Origin: Dactylosporangium fulvum
GTDB lineage: Bacteria > Actinomycetota > Actinomycetes > Mycobacteriales > Micromonosporaceae
DNA length: 64,000 bases
NCBI RefSeq assembly: GCF_025137375.1
Contig: NZ_CP073720.1
Location: forward strand, 8,952,501-9,016,500
Direction: 5' to 3'
Position 1 is the first letter of the stretch; the number at the start of each line of letters is the position of its first letter. Of the stretch, positions 44,371 to 52,875 are shown piece by piece. Below the pieces are notes generated by a model. That model did no database searches. It was not told where the DNA came from and worked only from the letters and a program-made list of their open reading frames with translations. The translations under genes were made by a program, and so were the position numbers.

Positions 44371-44580
44371 TCAGGCGTGGCTGTTACGCGCCAGATGCCA
44401 TGCCACGAACGCCAGCAAGCCCGGAATGACGCCGGTGAAGAGGCCGACGACGGCCATAACCCGCAACAACTGCTGAGTCAGCACGAACCTGCGCTTCAGA
44501 TACGTGACGGCAGACGCTACCGCGAGTAGTGCGGTGACCAGGAACCTCCAGCGTATGACAGGTGTATACACCTGTGCCAT
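44371..44580 (-). CDS. Small membrane protein (69 aa)
   Basis: Two hydrophobic helices (about residues 12-28 and 42-62: WRFLVTALLAVASAVTYL and VMAVVGLFTGVIPGLLAFV) with a basic loop KRRF between. ATG at 44578-44580. No family recognised. Coding is supported mainly by the clean two-helix pattern. An 18-bp palindrome covers the second to seventh codons. Confidence 0.5.
   Translation of the reverse strand: MAQVYTPVIRWRFLVTALLAVASAVTYLKRRFVLTQQLLRVMAVVGLFTGVIPGLLAFVAWHLARNSHA
44558..44575. promoter_or_regulatory. 18-bp perfect palindrome at the start of the small membrane gene
   Basis: ACAGGTGTA followed by its complement, an exact 18-bp palindrome overlapping codons 2 to 7 of the 69-aa gene. 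It could be an operator acting inside the coding region or an RNA hairpin near the start codon. Confidence 0.5.
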
Positions 44581-44594
44581 CGGACCGCCGTTAC

Positions 44595-45119
44595 TTACGC
44601 GATGCGGGTGGCACCAAAGACGGCGACGACCAGGAGTGCGACTCCGCCGAGACCCACCGGCCAAAAGGCGCCCGCGCCGCCGTTCGCGTCTTCCACCCGG
44701 CCGGTCGGGTCCTTCGGGTCGTACCGGATTTGCATCCGCGCGCCCACCTTGACCTCGGTTTCATCGCCCGGGTTGGACACGTTGGCCTGGACGGTCTTTC
44801 CGTCGGCGGTGGTGAACCGAACCGCTGCGCTAGGACCGCTCTTGCCGTAAGACACCGCCACGACGTCGCCCGTGGTGACCAGTCCACGTTCTTGCAAGGT
44901 CCGACGGTCGTAGTACATCTGGAGCGCGATGAATACGAACGCCAACCCGGCGATGGCGGCGCAGGCGACGCCAGCCCACCCTTTCGTGTTGGCGTATGGC
45001 GCGCTATGCCGTGGGCGCCTTCGGCTGCGCAGCGTAGGACGGCGCAGTGACGATCGGGCCGGCCCCTTTGCCTGATCGCCCGACCGCAATTGTTGTTGCC
45101 GTTCCCGCTTCCCTGACAT
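44595..45119 (-). CDS. DUF3592 membrane protein (174 aa)
   Basis: Basic N-terminus (about 45 residues, RRPTLRSRRRPRH), helix 1 (about 48-66, GWAGVACAAIAGLAFVFIAL), an extracytoplasmic beta domain of DUF3592 type (LVTTGDVVAVSYGKSGPSAAVRFTTADGK, VKVGARMQIRYDPKDP) and helix 2 near the C-terminus (FWPVGLGGVALLVVAVFGAT). ATG at 45117-45119. The next gene, the small membrane protein, starts 14 bp after its stop, so the two may be co-transcribed. Function unknown. Confidence 0.78.
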   Translation of the reverse strand: MSGKRERQQQLRSGDQAKGPARSSLRRPTLRSRRRPRHSAPYANTKGWAGVACAAIAGLAFVFIALQMYYDRRTLQERGLVTTGDVVAVSYGKSGPSAAVRFTTADGKTVQANVSNPGDETEVKVGARMQIRYDPKDPTGRVEDANGGAGAFWPVGLGGVALLVVAVFGATRIA

Positions 45120-45295
45120 GCGATCATTATGTGCGTAGAGCGCCGTCGCGGAGTGTTACAGCCACGGCTGTGCGGATCTGGCTCGCAACCTCCTTCGGAG
45201 CGTCGGCTGATCGGCTGCAGGTACCACCGGATCACCAGCGAGATCACAGCGAGTGGGAACCGAAACCCGGCGAACGTTGAGGCATTGGATACGGC

Positions 45296-45878
45296 GTGTT
45301 GGTGCGCGATCCCGTTGATGAGACTCCATTGGACAGTGTCATCGACCTCGATGTAGCCGAGGATCGGACGACGAAGTCGGTTGCCGCGCCGTGGCGTCGC
45401 TTGCGTCGCGTGGCGTCGATGAAGGTTTCTGTACGTGGTGTGGTCGTATTCATGGTGCTCAGCGGCCTGGTGGGTGGAGTGGCCGGGCAGCGTTGGGAGG
45501 CCGCCCGGGCAACGGCGCCTCCAGGCTTCGGAGTTGTCGCTGTTCCTCGCCGTCGCGGGGCTCGAATCCGTCACGGGCGCGGACGGCCGGGTGACCGTCG
45601 AGGGAAGCATTGCGGTTGTCAATGGTGCCCCCAGGCCGGTCGAAGTGGCCGGCGCGGGCAAGGTGGCCGACGTCATGGTCTGGGGGCAGCAGCGAATCGC
45701 GCCGGCCGCGACCGGCCGATTCCCAGTGAGCGTGGCCGTCACCTGCTCGGATGACGCTGGAACCAGACCCTTGCCGGTCGAGATGTCGGTGCTCACCGCG
45801 GACGGCATGCGCCGCACGGTGACGATGGAGCTTGACCTGGTCGGCAGCCGTTGGTTCGAGTTCGTCGAGCGAGGTTGA
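45296..45878 (+). pseudogene. Frameshifted membrane-anchored protein gene
   Basis: Two overlapping frames together give one plausible protein: the first (from GTG 45296) carries a charged N-terminus and a membrane helix (VSVRGVVVFMVLSGLVGGVAGQRWEAARA), the second (to 45878) continues with SELSLFLAVAGLESVTGADGRVTVEGSIAVVNGAPRPVEV and ends with MELDLVGSRWFEF. Actinomycete proteins with a helix followed by this type of beta domain keep both in one frame. The switch lies at about 45515-45535. Either a real frameshift mutation or a sequencing error. Confidence 0.65.
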
Positions 45879-45935
45879 GCGTCCTTCTCCTGGATTCAGG
45901 CCGCTTCAGAACCTAAAGACACGTAGCTGTCAGCG

Positions 45936-46232
45936 TCAGACTGAGTCCGAACCCACGGCCGAAGACGTCCGGCGAAGTTCTTGAACACAGCGCCGACCGA
46001 GGTACGCCGTAGCCAGGCCGCTGATCACACCGAACGCCGCGAGGCTGGCCACGACCACCCAGGCGTGGCCGTACAGCTCGTAATCAGCCGCGAAGAGGAC
46101 CGCAACATAGATCGCACTGGCGAAGACCAGCAGCGTGACGCACGCACTGACGATCGCCACCACGATGGCCACTGCAACACCGATCCGCGACGGCCGGCTT
46201 GTAGCCAAGGGTTCTACGGTCATGGCGGGCAT
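45936..46232 (-). CDS. Small membrane protein (98 aa)
   Basis: Two hydrophobic helices (about residues 18-46 and 58-78: VGVAVAIVVAIVSACVTLLV and AWVVVASLAAFGVISGLATA). ATG at 46230-46232, with a second in-frame ATG at 46221-46223. Not assigned to a family. It faces the frameshifted gene tail to tail. Confidence 0.55.
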   Translation of the reverse strand: MPAMTVEPLATSRPSRIGVAVAIVVAIVSACVTLLVFASAIYVAVLFAADYELYGHAWVVVASLAAFGVISGLATAYLGRRCVQELRRTSSAVGSDSV

Positions 46233-46279
46233 GCTAACTCGTCCCCAGGCCGCCGGACATCAACCGATGTTGACCAACA

Positions 46280-46513
46280 CTACTCGCCTTCGCTTGCGTG
46301 GCCGCCGTCGCGCGCTGGGCCGAAGGGGGTCAGCACGGCGGTCGCCAGCAGTACCACCAGCAGGCCGATCGCCGAACCGAGGGCTACCGGGTCGACCCGG
46401 GGCGGCAGCCAGGCGACCGCCACCGCGAGGACGGCGACCGACAGGAACGGCGGGAGGCGCAGCCACCGGCCGGATGCGCTCAGCGGGCGCGGTTCGGCGT
46501 CGCCGGACAACAT
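46280..46513 (-). CDS. Small membrane protein downstream of the chemoreceptor (77 aa)
   Basis: Two hydrophobic helices (PPFLSVAVLAVAVAWLP and VALGSAIGLLVVLLATAVLT) and a polar C-terminus (RDGGHASEGE). It starts 19 bp after the stop of the chemoreceptor gene on the same strand and may share its transcript. No family recognised. Confidence 0.5.
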   Translation of the reverse strand: MLSGDAEPRPLSASGRWLRLPPFLSVAVLAVAVAWLPPRVDPVALGSAIGLLVVLLATAVLTPFGPARDGGHASEGE

Positions 46514-46532
46514 CGGTGTCCAATCCGAACCG

Positions 46533-48125
46533 TCAGAACCGGAACCGGGCGACCAGGCCGTTCATCTCCTCGGCCATGCCGGCGAGCCGCCGGGCCGCGG
46601 TCAGCGAGGTGCCGGCCTCAGCTGTGTTCCGTGCCGCGACGTCGGCGATGTCCGCGACCGTCGTGGCGATCTCGTTGGTACGTGCGGCGACGTCGGTGAC
46701 GGTCCGGCTGCTCTCGCGGGTCGAGGCGGTCTGCTCCTCGACCGCGCCGGCGATGGTCACCTGGAAGTCGTTGATGCGGGCGATGATCGAGCCGATCTCG
46801 CCGATCGCCTCGATGGCGCGCCCTGTTTCGGCCTGGATGGCGTCGACCCGGCCGCTGATGTCCTCGGTGGCGTGGGCGGTCTCCTGCGCCAGCTCCTTCA
46901 CCTCGCCGGCGACGACCGCGAAGCCCTTGCCCAGCTCGCCGGCGCGGGCCGCCTCGATCGTCGCGTTGAGCGCGAGGAGGTTCGTCTGTTCGGCGATCGA
47001 CGTGATGAGCTTGACCACGTTGCCGATCTCGACCGACGACGCCCCGAGCCGGGACATCATCGCGTTGGTCCGGTCGGCCATGGTGACCGCGTCGCTCGCC
47101 ACACGCAGTGCCTCGCCGGCGTTGCGGGAGATCTCGGCGATCGATCCGCCCATCTCCTCGCTCGCCGAGGCGAGGGTGTCGACGTTGTGCGAGACCTGCG
47201 CGGCGGCGTCACGGGCGGCGCCGGCCCGCTGGCTGGCCTGCTCGGCCGAGGCCGCGATCCGGTGCGAGGAGCCGGACAGTTCCTCCGCCGAGGCGGCGAC
47301 GGTGCCGGCCGAGGCCGACAACGACGCGACCGTGCCCCGGACGCTCTCGATGGCCCGGTTGAGGTCCCGGGCCATCCGGCCGACCTCGTCGGCGGAGTCG
47401 ACCTGCGACGTGCGCGACAGGTCTCCCCCGGCCACGCCGGTGAGCACCCCGGAGACCTCCCGCAGCGGGACGATGACGCCTCGTGCGACGAGCCGGCTGA
47501 TCACGACGGTGAGCAGCATGCCGGCCGCACCGGCCAGCGAGAGCTCCAGGAGTGCCCGGTCGCGTTCCTCGCCGACGGCGCGGGAGGCCGCGGTGACCAG
47601 TTCGGCGAGGGCGTCGCCCACCGCCGGCAGTTGCTCCTCCACCTCCTCGAAGGCGGCCTGGAACTCGGGGTACGCCGCCGGGTCGGTGGCGGCGGCGGCC
47701 GTCCGGGTGGCGAGGTCGAGGTACCGCTGCACGGCGGGACGGACGCTCTCGGCGGCGGACCGGACCCGCGGGTCCATGGCCGTGCCGGTGAACAGGGTCA
47801 TCGCGTCGGCGAGGATCGAGCTGTGCGCGGCGAGGTCGGTTCGGGCACCGGTCGTCTCGGCGCTTCCGGCGGCCCCGCCGCGGGACGTCGCGAGCAGGAT
47901 CCGCAGCACATCGCCGCGGATGGCGTCGTGCGCCATGTCCGCCTCGAGACTGGTGCGGGTGAACTGGTTGAGCTGTTCGAGCTCGCGAACGCGCTCGGCA
48001 CCGGAGAAGAGCGCCCGGGCGCCGAACGCGACCAGGGCCACCACGGTGAGCAGGGCGACCGCGAAGATCGCGCCGAGCTTGACGGCGACCGACCGGTTTC
48101 GCGACCATCCACGCAGAGCGCCCAC
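46533..48125 (-). CDS. Methyl-accepting chemotaxis protein (530 aa)
   Basis: Chemoreceptor with helix 1 (KLGAIFAVALLTVVALVAF), an extracytoplasmic helical sensor with a 4HB/CHASE3-like pattern, helix 2 (ALLELSLAGAAGMLLTVVIS), a HAMP domain (VIVPLREVSGVLTGVAGGDLSR) and a signalling domain with the conserved hairpin tip ITSIAEQTNLLALNATIEAARAGELGKGFAVVAGEVKELA. The GTG at 48123-48125 is chosen over ATG 48165-48167: AGAAGGG lies suitably upstream, and a sigma-28-type -10 box overlaps the ATG, so a message from that promoter would begin after it. Ligand unknown; no che kinase genes are in the window. Confidence 0.9.
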   Translation of the reverse strand: MGALRGWSRNRSVAVKLGAIFAVALLTVVALVAFGARALFSGAERVRELEQLNQFTRTSLEADMAHDAIRGDVLRILLATSRGGAAGSAETTGARTDLAAHSSILADAMTLFTGTAMDPRVRSAAESVRPAVQRYLDLATRTAAAATDPAAYPEFQAAFEEVEEQLPAVGDALAELVTAASRAVGEERDRALLELSLAGAAGMLLTVVISRLVARGVIVPLREVSGVLTGVAGGDLSRTSQVDSADEVGRMARDLNRAIESVRGTVASLSASAGTVAASAEELSGSSHRIAASAEQASQRAGAARDAAAQVSHNVDTLASASEEMGGSIAEISRNAGEALRVASDAVTMADRTNAMMSRLGASSVEIGNVVKLITSIAEQTNLLALNATIEAARAGELGKGFAVVAGEVKELAQETAHATEDISGRVDAIQAETGRAIEAIGEIGSIIARINDFQVTIAGAVEEQTASTRESSRTVTDVAARTNEIATTVADIADVAARNTAEAGTSLTAARRLAGMAEEMNGLVARFRF

Positions 48126-48157
48126 TGCCGTGCCCTTCTCAAGCCTTGTCGACCGGC

Positions 48158-48185
48158 CTATCGGCATCGGTGCGGACGTCCTGAG
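48158..48185 (-). promoter_or_regulatory. Sigma-28 (FliA)-type promoter of the chemoreceptor gene
   Basis: On the minus strand CTCAG (48181-48185), a 15-base spacer, then GCCGATAG (48158-48165). Same layout as the flagellin and flgN promoters in this window. The expected start point is near 48150, between ATG 48167 and the preferred GTG start 48125. Confidence 0.72.
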
Positions 48186-48217
48186 AAGTCGGGTTTGCCA
48201 GGGTTGCCGTTCGGTGG

Positions 48218-48454
48218 CTACTTGGCGTCGGAGCGCAGCATGCGGCTCAGCGCGCGGACGGCGACGTCACTCGGCGACGCGGCCTCGCGGTTGACCTTCT
48301 GCAGTTCCTTGTAGACCTCTTCGCGATGGACCTGGATGCTCCGCGGCGCCTTGATGCCCAGCCGCACCACGTCGCCGCGCACGTCGAGCACGGTGACGAC
48401 AACGTCGTCACCGACCATCACGCTTTCACCGGGACGTCGGGTCAGGACGAGCAC
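48218..48454 (-). CDS. csrA: Carbon storage regulator CsrA
   Basis: RNA-binding homodimer that blocks ribosome sites at GGA motifs. 78 aa: VLVLTRRPGESVMVGDDVVV and VRLGIKAPRSIQVHREEVY match the family core, with a C-terminal extension of about 17 residues (NREAASPSDVAVRALSRM). The GTG start (48452-48454) has AAGGAG seven bases upstream. It directly follows fliW, its usual protein antagonist, at the end of the flgN-flgK-flgL-fliW-csrA operon. Its likely targets are the flagellin leaders 4-7 kb away. Confidence 0.95.
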   Translation of the reverse strand: MLVLTRRPGESVMVGDDVVVTVLDVRGDVVRLGIKAPRSIQVHREEVYKELQKVNREAASPSDVAVRALSRMLRSDAK

Positions 48455-48536
48455 GAGCCGCTCCTTCGCTGGGCGATAGGCGAACAGTACCCGATTTGTC
48501 AGATCACCCGTGCGGAAAGACCGGGCGCCGCCCCGA

Positions 48537-48953
48537 TCAGGCGACCAGGAGCCTCTGCCGGACCGGCAGCCCACTGTGGCTGAGCACCAGCTGGACCGCC
48601 CGGCGGCTGCGCTGGTCGAGCACGATCGGCGCCATCAGGTTGACGGTCGCGTCCTGCGCACCGTCGCCGGCCGTGACGACGAGTAGCACCAGCAGATCGG
48701 ACTGGTCGGTCACGCCGAGGACGGCGAGCGTGTCGTCGTCGACCTCGGCCTCGTAGTCCGGGAAGAACTGCGCGGGCGGCACGACCAGGAACCGCAACCC
48801 CGCCGAGTCGACCGAGGTCAGCGCATAGAGCAGGCCGACCTCGTCGAGGCGGACCAGGACGAACCGCCGGTCGTCGGGGAACCCGGGAATCGGCGAGACG
48901 AAGTCGATCACCGGCAACGCGGCGGTCTCCGGTCCCACGGTGGCGACGCTCAT
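48537..48953 (-). CDS. fliW: Flagellar assembly factor FliW
   Basis: Binds either flagellin or CsrA, so that free FliW relieves CsrA repression of flagellin translation when flagellin is exported. 138 aa with the family pattern IDFVSPIPGFPDDRRFVLVRLDE, LYALTSVDSAGLRFLVVPPAQFFPDYEAEV and VNLMAPIVLDQRSRRAVQLVLSHSG. ATG at 48951-48953. Located between flgL and csrA, as in many CsrA-FliW organisms. Confidence 0.95.
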   Translation of the reverse strand: MSVATVGPETAALPVIDFVSPIPGFPDDRRFVLVRLDEVGLLYALTSVDSAGLRFLVVPPAQFFPDYEAEVDDDTLAVLGVTDQSDLLVLLVVTAGDGAQDATVNLMAPIVLDQRSRRAVQLVLSHSGLPVRQRLLVA

Positions 48954-48985
48954 AGGTTCCTCACGGTGTGGTTCGAACCGCCCGC

Positions 48986-49876
48986 CTAACGCAGGAAGTC
49001 CACCAGCGACGGCTGGACGACCCTCGCGGTCGCGGCCAGCGCGGCCTGGTAGGCGGCCTGCTGCAGGGACAGCTCGGTGATGGTTTTCGGCAGGTCGATG
49101 TCCTCGACATCGGACAGCTGGGCCCTCAGGTCGAGCACCCGGTTCTCCGCGGTCTGCTGCATCTGCGAAACCTGATTATATCGGGATCCAACACCCGAAA
49201 GCGCTGCTTGCAGGCGTTTCTGCGCCGTGTCGATGTCGGCGAGGTCGGCCTGCAGTCCCGACGGGTTGTTCCGCAGGTTGTCCGAGATACGGCCGAGGAT
49301 GGCGAAGACGGTGTTCGGGCCGGACCCGAAGACCTGGTCGCCGCCGGTGTCGACGCGGACCGTGGCGTTGGCGCTGATCGTGCGGTTGACCTGGCCGTCG
49401 TCGCCCTGATAGACGCCGTTGTTGTCGTAGGCGAGGCTGCCGGCCGTCGTGCCGCCGAAGACCGGCCGGTCGAGGTAGGTGGTGTTGGCCAGGCCGATCA
49501 GCGACTGGCGCAGGTTGTCGACCTCCAGCGCGATCGCCTCACGGGCCTCGGCGCTGCCGGCCGATCCGCTGGACAGGCCGGTGAGCACCAGCTCACGGGC
49601 ACGGGTGATCTGCGTCGAGGCGCTCGTCAGCGCGGTGTCGGCCATGCTCAGCCAGCCCATTCCGTCGTCGGCGTTGCGGGAGTACTGGTTGAGCGCCGCC
49701 ATGTCGCTGCGGTGCTGCATGGCGATGACGGCACCACCGGGCGAGTCCGACGCCTTCGTGACGAGCTTGCCGCTGGACAGCTGGTCCTGCAGCTGCTGGT
49801 TGCGGGCGAGATTGACCTGAAGATTGGACAGCGTGCTGGTGGCCATCGACCGTTCCGTGACGCGGAAGCCGGGCAT
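48986..49876 (-). CDS. flgL: Flagellar hook-associated protein 3 (FlgL)
   Basis: Hook-filament junction protein, flagellin-like at both ends. N-terminus: MATSTLSNLQVNLARNQQLQ followed by QLSSGKLVTKASDSPGGAV; C-terminus: LSDVEDIDLPKTITELSLQQ then AAYQAALAATARV, as in flagellin/FlgL D0 regions. 296 aa is normal. GAGGAGGGGGAACGG stands before the ATG at 49874-49876; a second in-frame ATG (MATST) is ten codons on. Co-transcribed with flgK upstream and fliW downstream. Confidence 0.94.
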   Translation of the reverse strand: MPGFRVTERSMATSTLSNLQVNLARNQQLQDQLSSGKLVTKASDSPGGAVIAMQHRSDMAALNQYSRNADDGMGWLSMADTALTSASTQITRARELVLTGLSSGSAGSAEAREAIALEVDNLRQSLIGLANTTYLDRPVFGGTTAGSLAYDNNGVYQGDDGQVNRTISANATVRVDTGGDQVFGSGPNTVFAILGRISDNLRNNPSGLQADLADIDTAQKRLQAALSGVGSRYNQVSQMQQTAENRVLDLRAQLSDVEDIDLPKTITELSLQQAAYQAALAATARVVQPSLVDFLR

Positions 49877-49894
49877 CCGTTCCCCCTCCTCGTG

Positions 49895-51295
49895 CTATCG
49901 CTTCATGTTGATCAGCGTTTCCAGCGTGGAGTCGACGGTGCTGATCACCCTCGCCGCCGCCTCGTAGGCGCGCTGGAACTGGATCATGTTGGTCATCTCC
50001 TCGTCGAGGCTCACGCCCGACTCCGCCTGCTCGGCGGCGGTCACGTCGTCGGAGATGACCTGCTGGGCCTCGGCGCGCCGATTGATCGTCTGCGCCTGGA
50101 TGCCGACGTCGACCACGAAGTTGCGGTAGACGCTGTCCGCGCCGGTGGGGTTCTTCGCGACGTCGGCCATCAGGTTCGCGTTGTCACCCTGGAACGGGTT
50201 GGTGGCCGTGCTCGACGCGGCGATCTTCGTCGGGTCGGTGATCGCGACCCTGATGTCCTTGGCGTTGGTACCGCTGAAGAAGTCCCCGCCGGGCTGCGGG
50301 CTCGGGGTCGTCGCCGGCGGCACGGTGGTGATGTCGTAACCCTGGTGGTGCTGGTCGTTGACGGTCTGGATGAGCACCGCCGCCACGTTGTCCAACCCGT
50401 CCACGGCGTCCGGCACCGTCTTCGTCAACGCTTCCAGGTGCGAGGCGACCCGGCCGGTCGTGATGGACGCGACCCTGTTGTCGTCGGCGAACCGGACCTG
50501 CACCGGCGCCATCGTCCGCCCGTCCACCGCAGTGGTGCCGACCGCCCGCAGCTCCCGGGTGACGTTGCCCTGCACGATCATCGCGCCGGACAGCATCACG
50601 TCGACCGTGCCGTCCTGCTTGAGCCGCGCGGTCGCCCCCGTCATCTCGGACAGCTTCAGCACAAGCTGATCCCGCTTGTCGGACAGCTCGTTGACGGACA
50701 TTCCCGCCGTCTTGGCCAGCGCGATGCGCGCGTTGAGGTCAGCGACGCCGGCGCTGGTCTGGTTCACCACCGAGAGGTCCGCGTTGAGCGCCTCGCGGGT
50801 CGCGCCGAAGAGGTTGTCGAGGTTCTGGCGGGTGGTGCTCATCGTCGCGGTGACGGTGCTGGCGCGGGACAGCAGTGCGGTACGGGCCGAGGTGTCCCCG
50901 GGCCGGTTCGCCACGTCCGACCACGCCGCCCAGTACTCCGACAGCTGTGACTGCAGGCTGGTGTCCGACGGCTCACCGAGCGCCTGCTCCACGTTGGCGA
51001 ACACCGTGCGGTGCGCCTGGAGGTACTCGTTGAGCCCGTGCTCGGCGCGGGTCCGGTTGGTCATGAACTCGTTGTGCAGCCGCGTGACGGCGGTGACCTC
51101 CACACCGTCGCCGACGCCGGTGCTCGTCGACCAGCGGGCCGGGTCGCTGACCGCCTCGCGCGGTGACAACTCCACGCGCTGGCGCGAGTAGCCCTCGGTG
51201 TTGACGTTCGCGATGTTCTGGCCGGTGAGGTCCAGGGCGCGCCGGTGCGCGTACAGCGAGGACAGCGCGGCGCTCAGGCCGGAAAACGTACTCAT
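49895..51295 (-). CDS. flgK: Flagellar hook-associated protein 1 (FlgK)
   Basis: First hook-filament junction protein. The N-terminal rod-hook motif LYAHRRALDLTGQNIANVNTEGYSRQRVEL and the C-terminal SLDEEMTNMIQFQRAYEAAARVIS, STLETLINM are diagnostic. Length 466. The ATG (51293-51295) follows the flgN stop with no intervening base, so translation is coupled to its chaperone. Confidence 0.96.
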   Translation of the reverse strand: MSTFSGLSAALSSLYAHRRALDLTGQNIANVNTEGYSRQRVELSPREAVSDPARWSTSTGVGDGVEVTAVTRLHNEFMTNRTRAEHGLNEYLQAHRTVFANVEQALGEPSDTSLQSQLSEYWAAWSDVANRPGDTSARTALLSRASTVTATMSTTRQNLDNLFGATREALNADLSVVNQTSAGVADLNARIALAKTAGMSVNELSDKRDQLVLKLSEMTGATARLKQDGTVDVMLSGAMIVQGNVTRELRAVGTTAVDGRTMAPVQVRFADDNRVASITTGRVASHLEALTKTVPDAVDGLDNVAAVLIQTVNDQHHQGYDITTVPPATTPSPQPGGDFFSGTNAKDIRVAITDPTKIAASSTATNPFQGDNANLMADVAKNPTGADSVYRNFVVDVGIQAQTINRRAEAQQVISDDVTAAEQAESGVSLDEEMTNMIQFQRAYEAAARVISTVDSTLETLINMKR

Positions 51296-51778
51296 CTACA
51301 TCGCCTCATCAATCAGCCGGGTGCGGCCGGCGGCGGCCACCGTCTGCCCCTTCGGCCCGTACGTCTCGACGGAGCCGGCGACGGCGAGCATGGTCTCGCG
51401 GGCCGCCCGGGCGCCGGTGGTCAACAGGTCGCGGTTGGCCTCCGCGAGTGCGCTGACCTCGGCGGTCAGCGTCAGGAACGCCTTGCGGTGCTGATTGAGC
51501 AGTTCCGACCAGGGCGCCGGGGCCGCCTCGGCGAGCTGGGAGAGGCTCGGGTTGGGGCCGAGGCCGAGCGAGGCGCCGATGGCCTCGACCTCGGCGGCGC
51601 GGATCACCTCGGTACGCCGGATCTCCTCGAGGACCACCTCGACCTCGCGCGTGGCGTGCGCGAGCCAGCGGGTCCGCCCACCGGCGAGGACGAGCTGCTC
51701 CTCCTCCAGCTTGAACAGCAGCAGCTCGAGCATCTCGCGTTCGCGCCAGAGGATGCTCGCGAGGTCCGCCAACCCCAT
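51296..51778 (-). CDS. flgN: FlgN-family flagellar export chaperone (160 aa)
   Basis: Cytoplasmic chaperone for FlgK and FlgL. All-helical, Leu/Glu-rich: LASILWREREMLELLLFKLEEEQLVLAGG at the N-terminus and LTAEVSALAEANRDLLTTGARAARETM near the end are typical for the family. ATG at 51776-51778; the frame extends upstream but contains no family sequence. First gene of the flgN-flgK-flgL-fliW-csrA operon, behind a sigma-28-type promoter at 51817-51844. Confidence 0.9.
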   Translation of the reverse strand: MGLADLASILWREREMLELLLFKLEEEQLVLAGGRTRWLAHATREVEVVLEEIRRTEVIRAAEVEAIGASLGLGPNPSLSQLAEAAPAPWSELLNQHRKAFLTLTAEVSALAEANRDLLTTGARAARETMLAVAGSVETYGPKGQTVAAAGRTRLIDEAM

Positions 51779-51816
51779 GCGTTCCGCCCTTCTGCCGCCG
51801 CCGCATTCGTGGTTAC

Positions 51817-51844
51817 ACGTCGGCAGGTCGATACAAGGGTTGAG
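51817..51844 (-). promoter_or_regulatory. Sigma-28-type promoter of the flgN operon
   Basis: Minus strand: CTCAA (51840-51844), exactly 15 bases, then GCCGACGT (51817-51824), 39 bp before the flgN ATG. Matches the CTCA/GCCGA-type motif of actinobacterial FliA sigma factors as I remember it. Confidence 0.75.
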
Positions 51845-51939
51845 CACAACCTCCTTGCAACTTTGCGCTACCCGGGCACGCACCCACGGCTTCCGAGGCT
51901 GGTCCTCGACCAACCACCTCCTGCCACGAAGAGGTTGCC

Positions 51940-52809
51940 GTGACCACCACCGCCACACCGTCCGCCACATCGCCGCTGACCGCCTCGGACCTCGACGCCA
52001 TGGTCCGCAGCCACCTGCCGCTGGTGGGCCACCTCGTCCGGGAGATGCTGGGCCGGCTGCCCGCACACGTCTCCCGCGAGGACCTCGTGTCGGCCGGCAT
52101 GGCCGCACTCGCCGCCGCGGCCAAATCCTTCGACCCCGAACGCGGCATCCCGTTCGGCAGCTTCGCCACCACCCGCATCCGCGGCGCACTCCTCGACGAA
52201 CTCCGCGGCCTCGACTGGGCCAGCCGCTCCGTACGCTCCCGCGCCCGCCGCGTCGAAACCACCCAACAGGAACTCACCGCCACCCTCGGCCGCACACCCA
52301 CCCAAACCGAACTCGCCAAAGCACTCGGCATCGCCACCGACGAACTCAAAACCATCGACAACGACGTCCAACGCGCCGTCGTCCTGTCCCTGCAAGGCTT
52401 CACCGCCGGCACCGCCGAAGACCTCGTACCCGAACGCACCGCCGGCCCCGAGGACCTCATCCTGCACCGCGAGCGGATCGGCTACCTGCACGACGCCATC
52501 AACGCCCTGCCGGACCGGCTGCGCCAGGTCGTCACCGCGTACTTCTTCGACGAACGCCCGATGAACGACATCGCCACCGAGCTCGGCGTCACCGAATCAC
52601 GGATCAGCCAACTGCGCGCCGAAGCACTCGTCCTCCTTCGCGACGGCCTCAACAACCACCTCGACCCCGACCTGCTCAACGGCCCCGCACGCGCCGACGG
52701 CTGCGTCGCCCGCCGCCGCGAGGCGTACTACGCGCAGATCGCCGCCAGGGGCAACCTCACCAGCCGCCTCGCCGTCACCACCGCGATGGGCCTGCCTCAC
52801 TCCGCCTGA
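51940..52809 (+). CDS. fliA: Flagellar sigma factor, FliA/WhiG family (289 aa)
   Basis: Sigma-70 family group 3 factor. Region 2: HLPLVGHLVREMLGRLPAHVSREDL and FDPERGIPFGSFATTRIRGALLDELRGLDWASRSVRSRAR, the WhiG/FliA signature; region 3: LTATLGRTPTQTELAKALGI; region 4: LPDRLRQVVTAYFFDERPMNDIATELGVTESRISQLRAEAL. About 45 C-terminal residues go beyond region 4. GTG at 51940 with GAGG upstream. It sits divergent from the flgN operon and next to the flagellins, and is the obvious reader of the six CTyRN-N15-GYCGAy sites. FlgM was not found in the window. Confidence 0.95.
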   Translation: MTTTATPSATSPLTASDLDAMVRSHLPLVGHLVREMLGRLPAHVSREDLVSAGMAALAAAAKSFDPERGIPFGSFATTRIRGALLDELRGLDWASRSVRSRARRVETTQQELTATLGRTPTQTELAKALGIATDELKTIDNDVQRAVVLSLQGFTAGTAEDLVPERTAGPEDLILHRERIGYLHDAINALPDRLRQVVTAYFFDERPMNDIATELGVTESRISQLRAEALVLLRDGLNNHLDPDLLNGPARADGCVARRREAYYAQIAARGNLTSRLAVTTAMGLPHSA

Positions 52810-52875
52810 CCCCGCATCGCAAAAAAGGTGCCGGCCGAGTTCTAACGAGTTGCAGAAAATATCTGAACCAAAAGA

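Noticed and set aside
52834..52841. GCCGAGTT as the -10 box of flagellin 1
   Set aside because: No matching -35 sequence at 15 bases upstream (GCATC); the CTTAC/GTCGATGT pair closer to the gene fits the spacing and the leader hairpin better.
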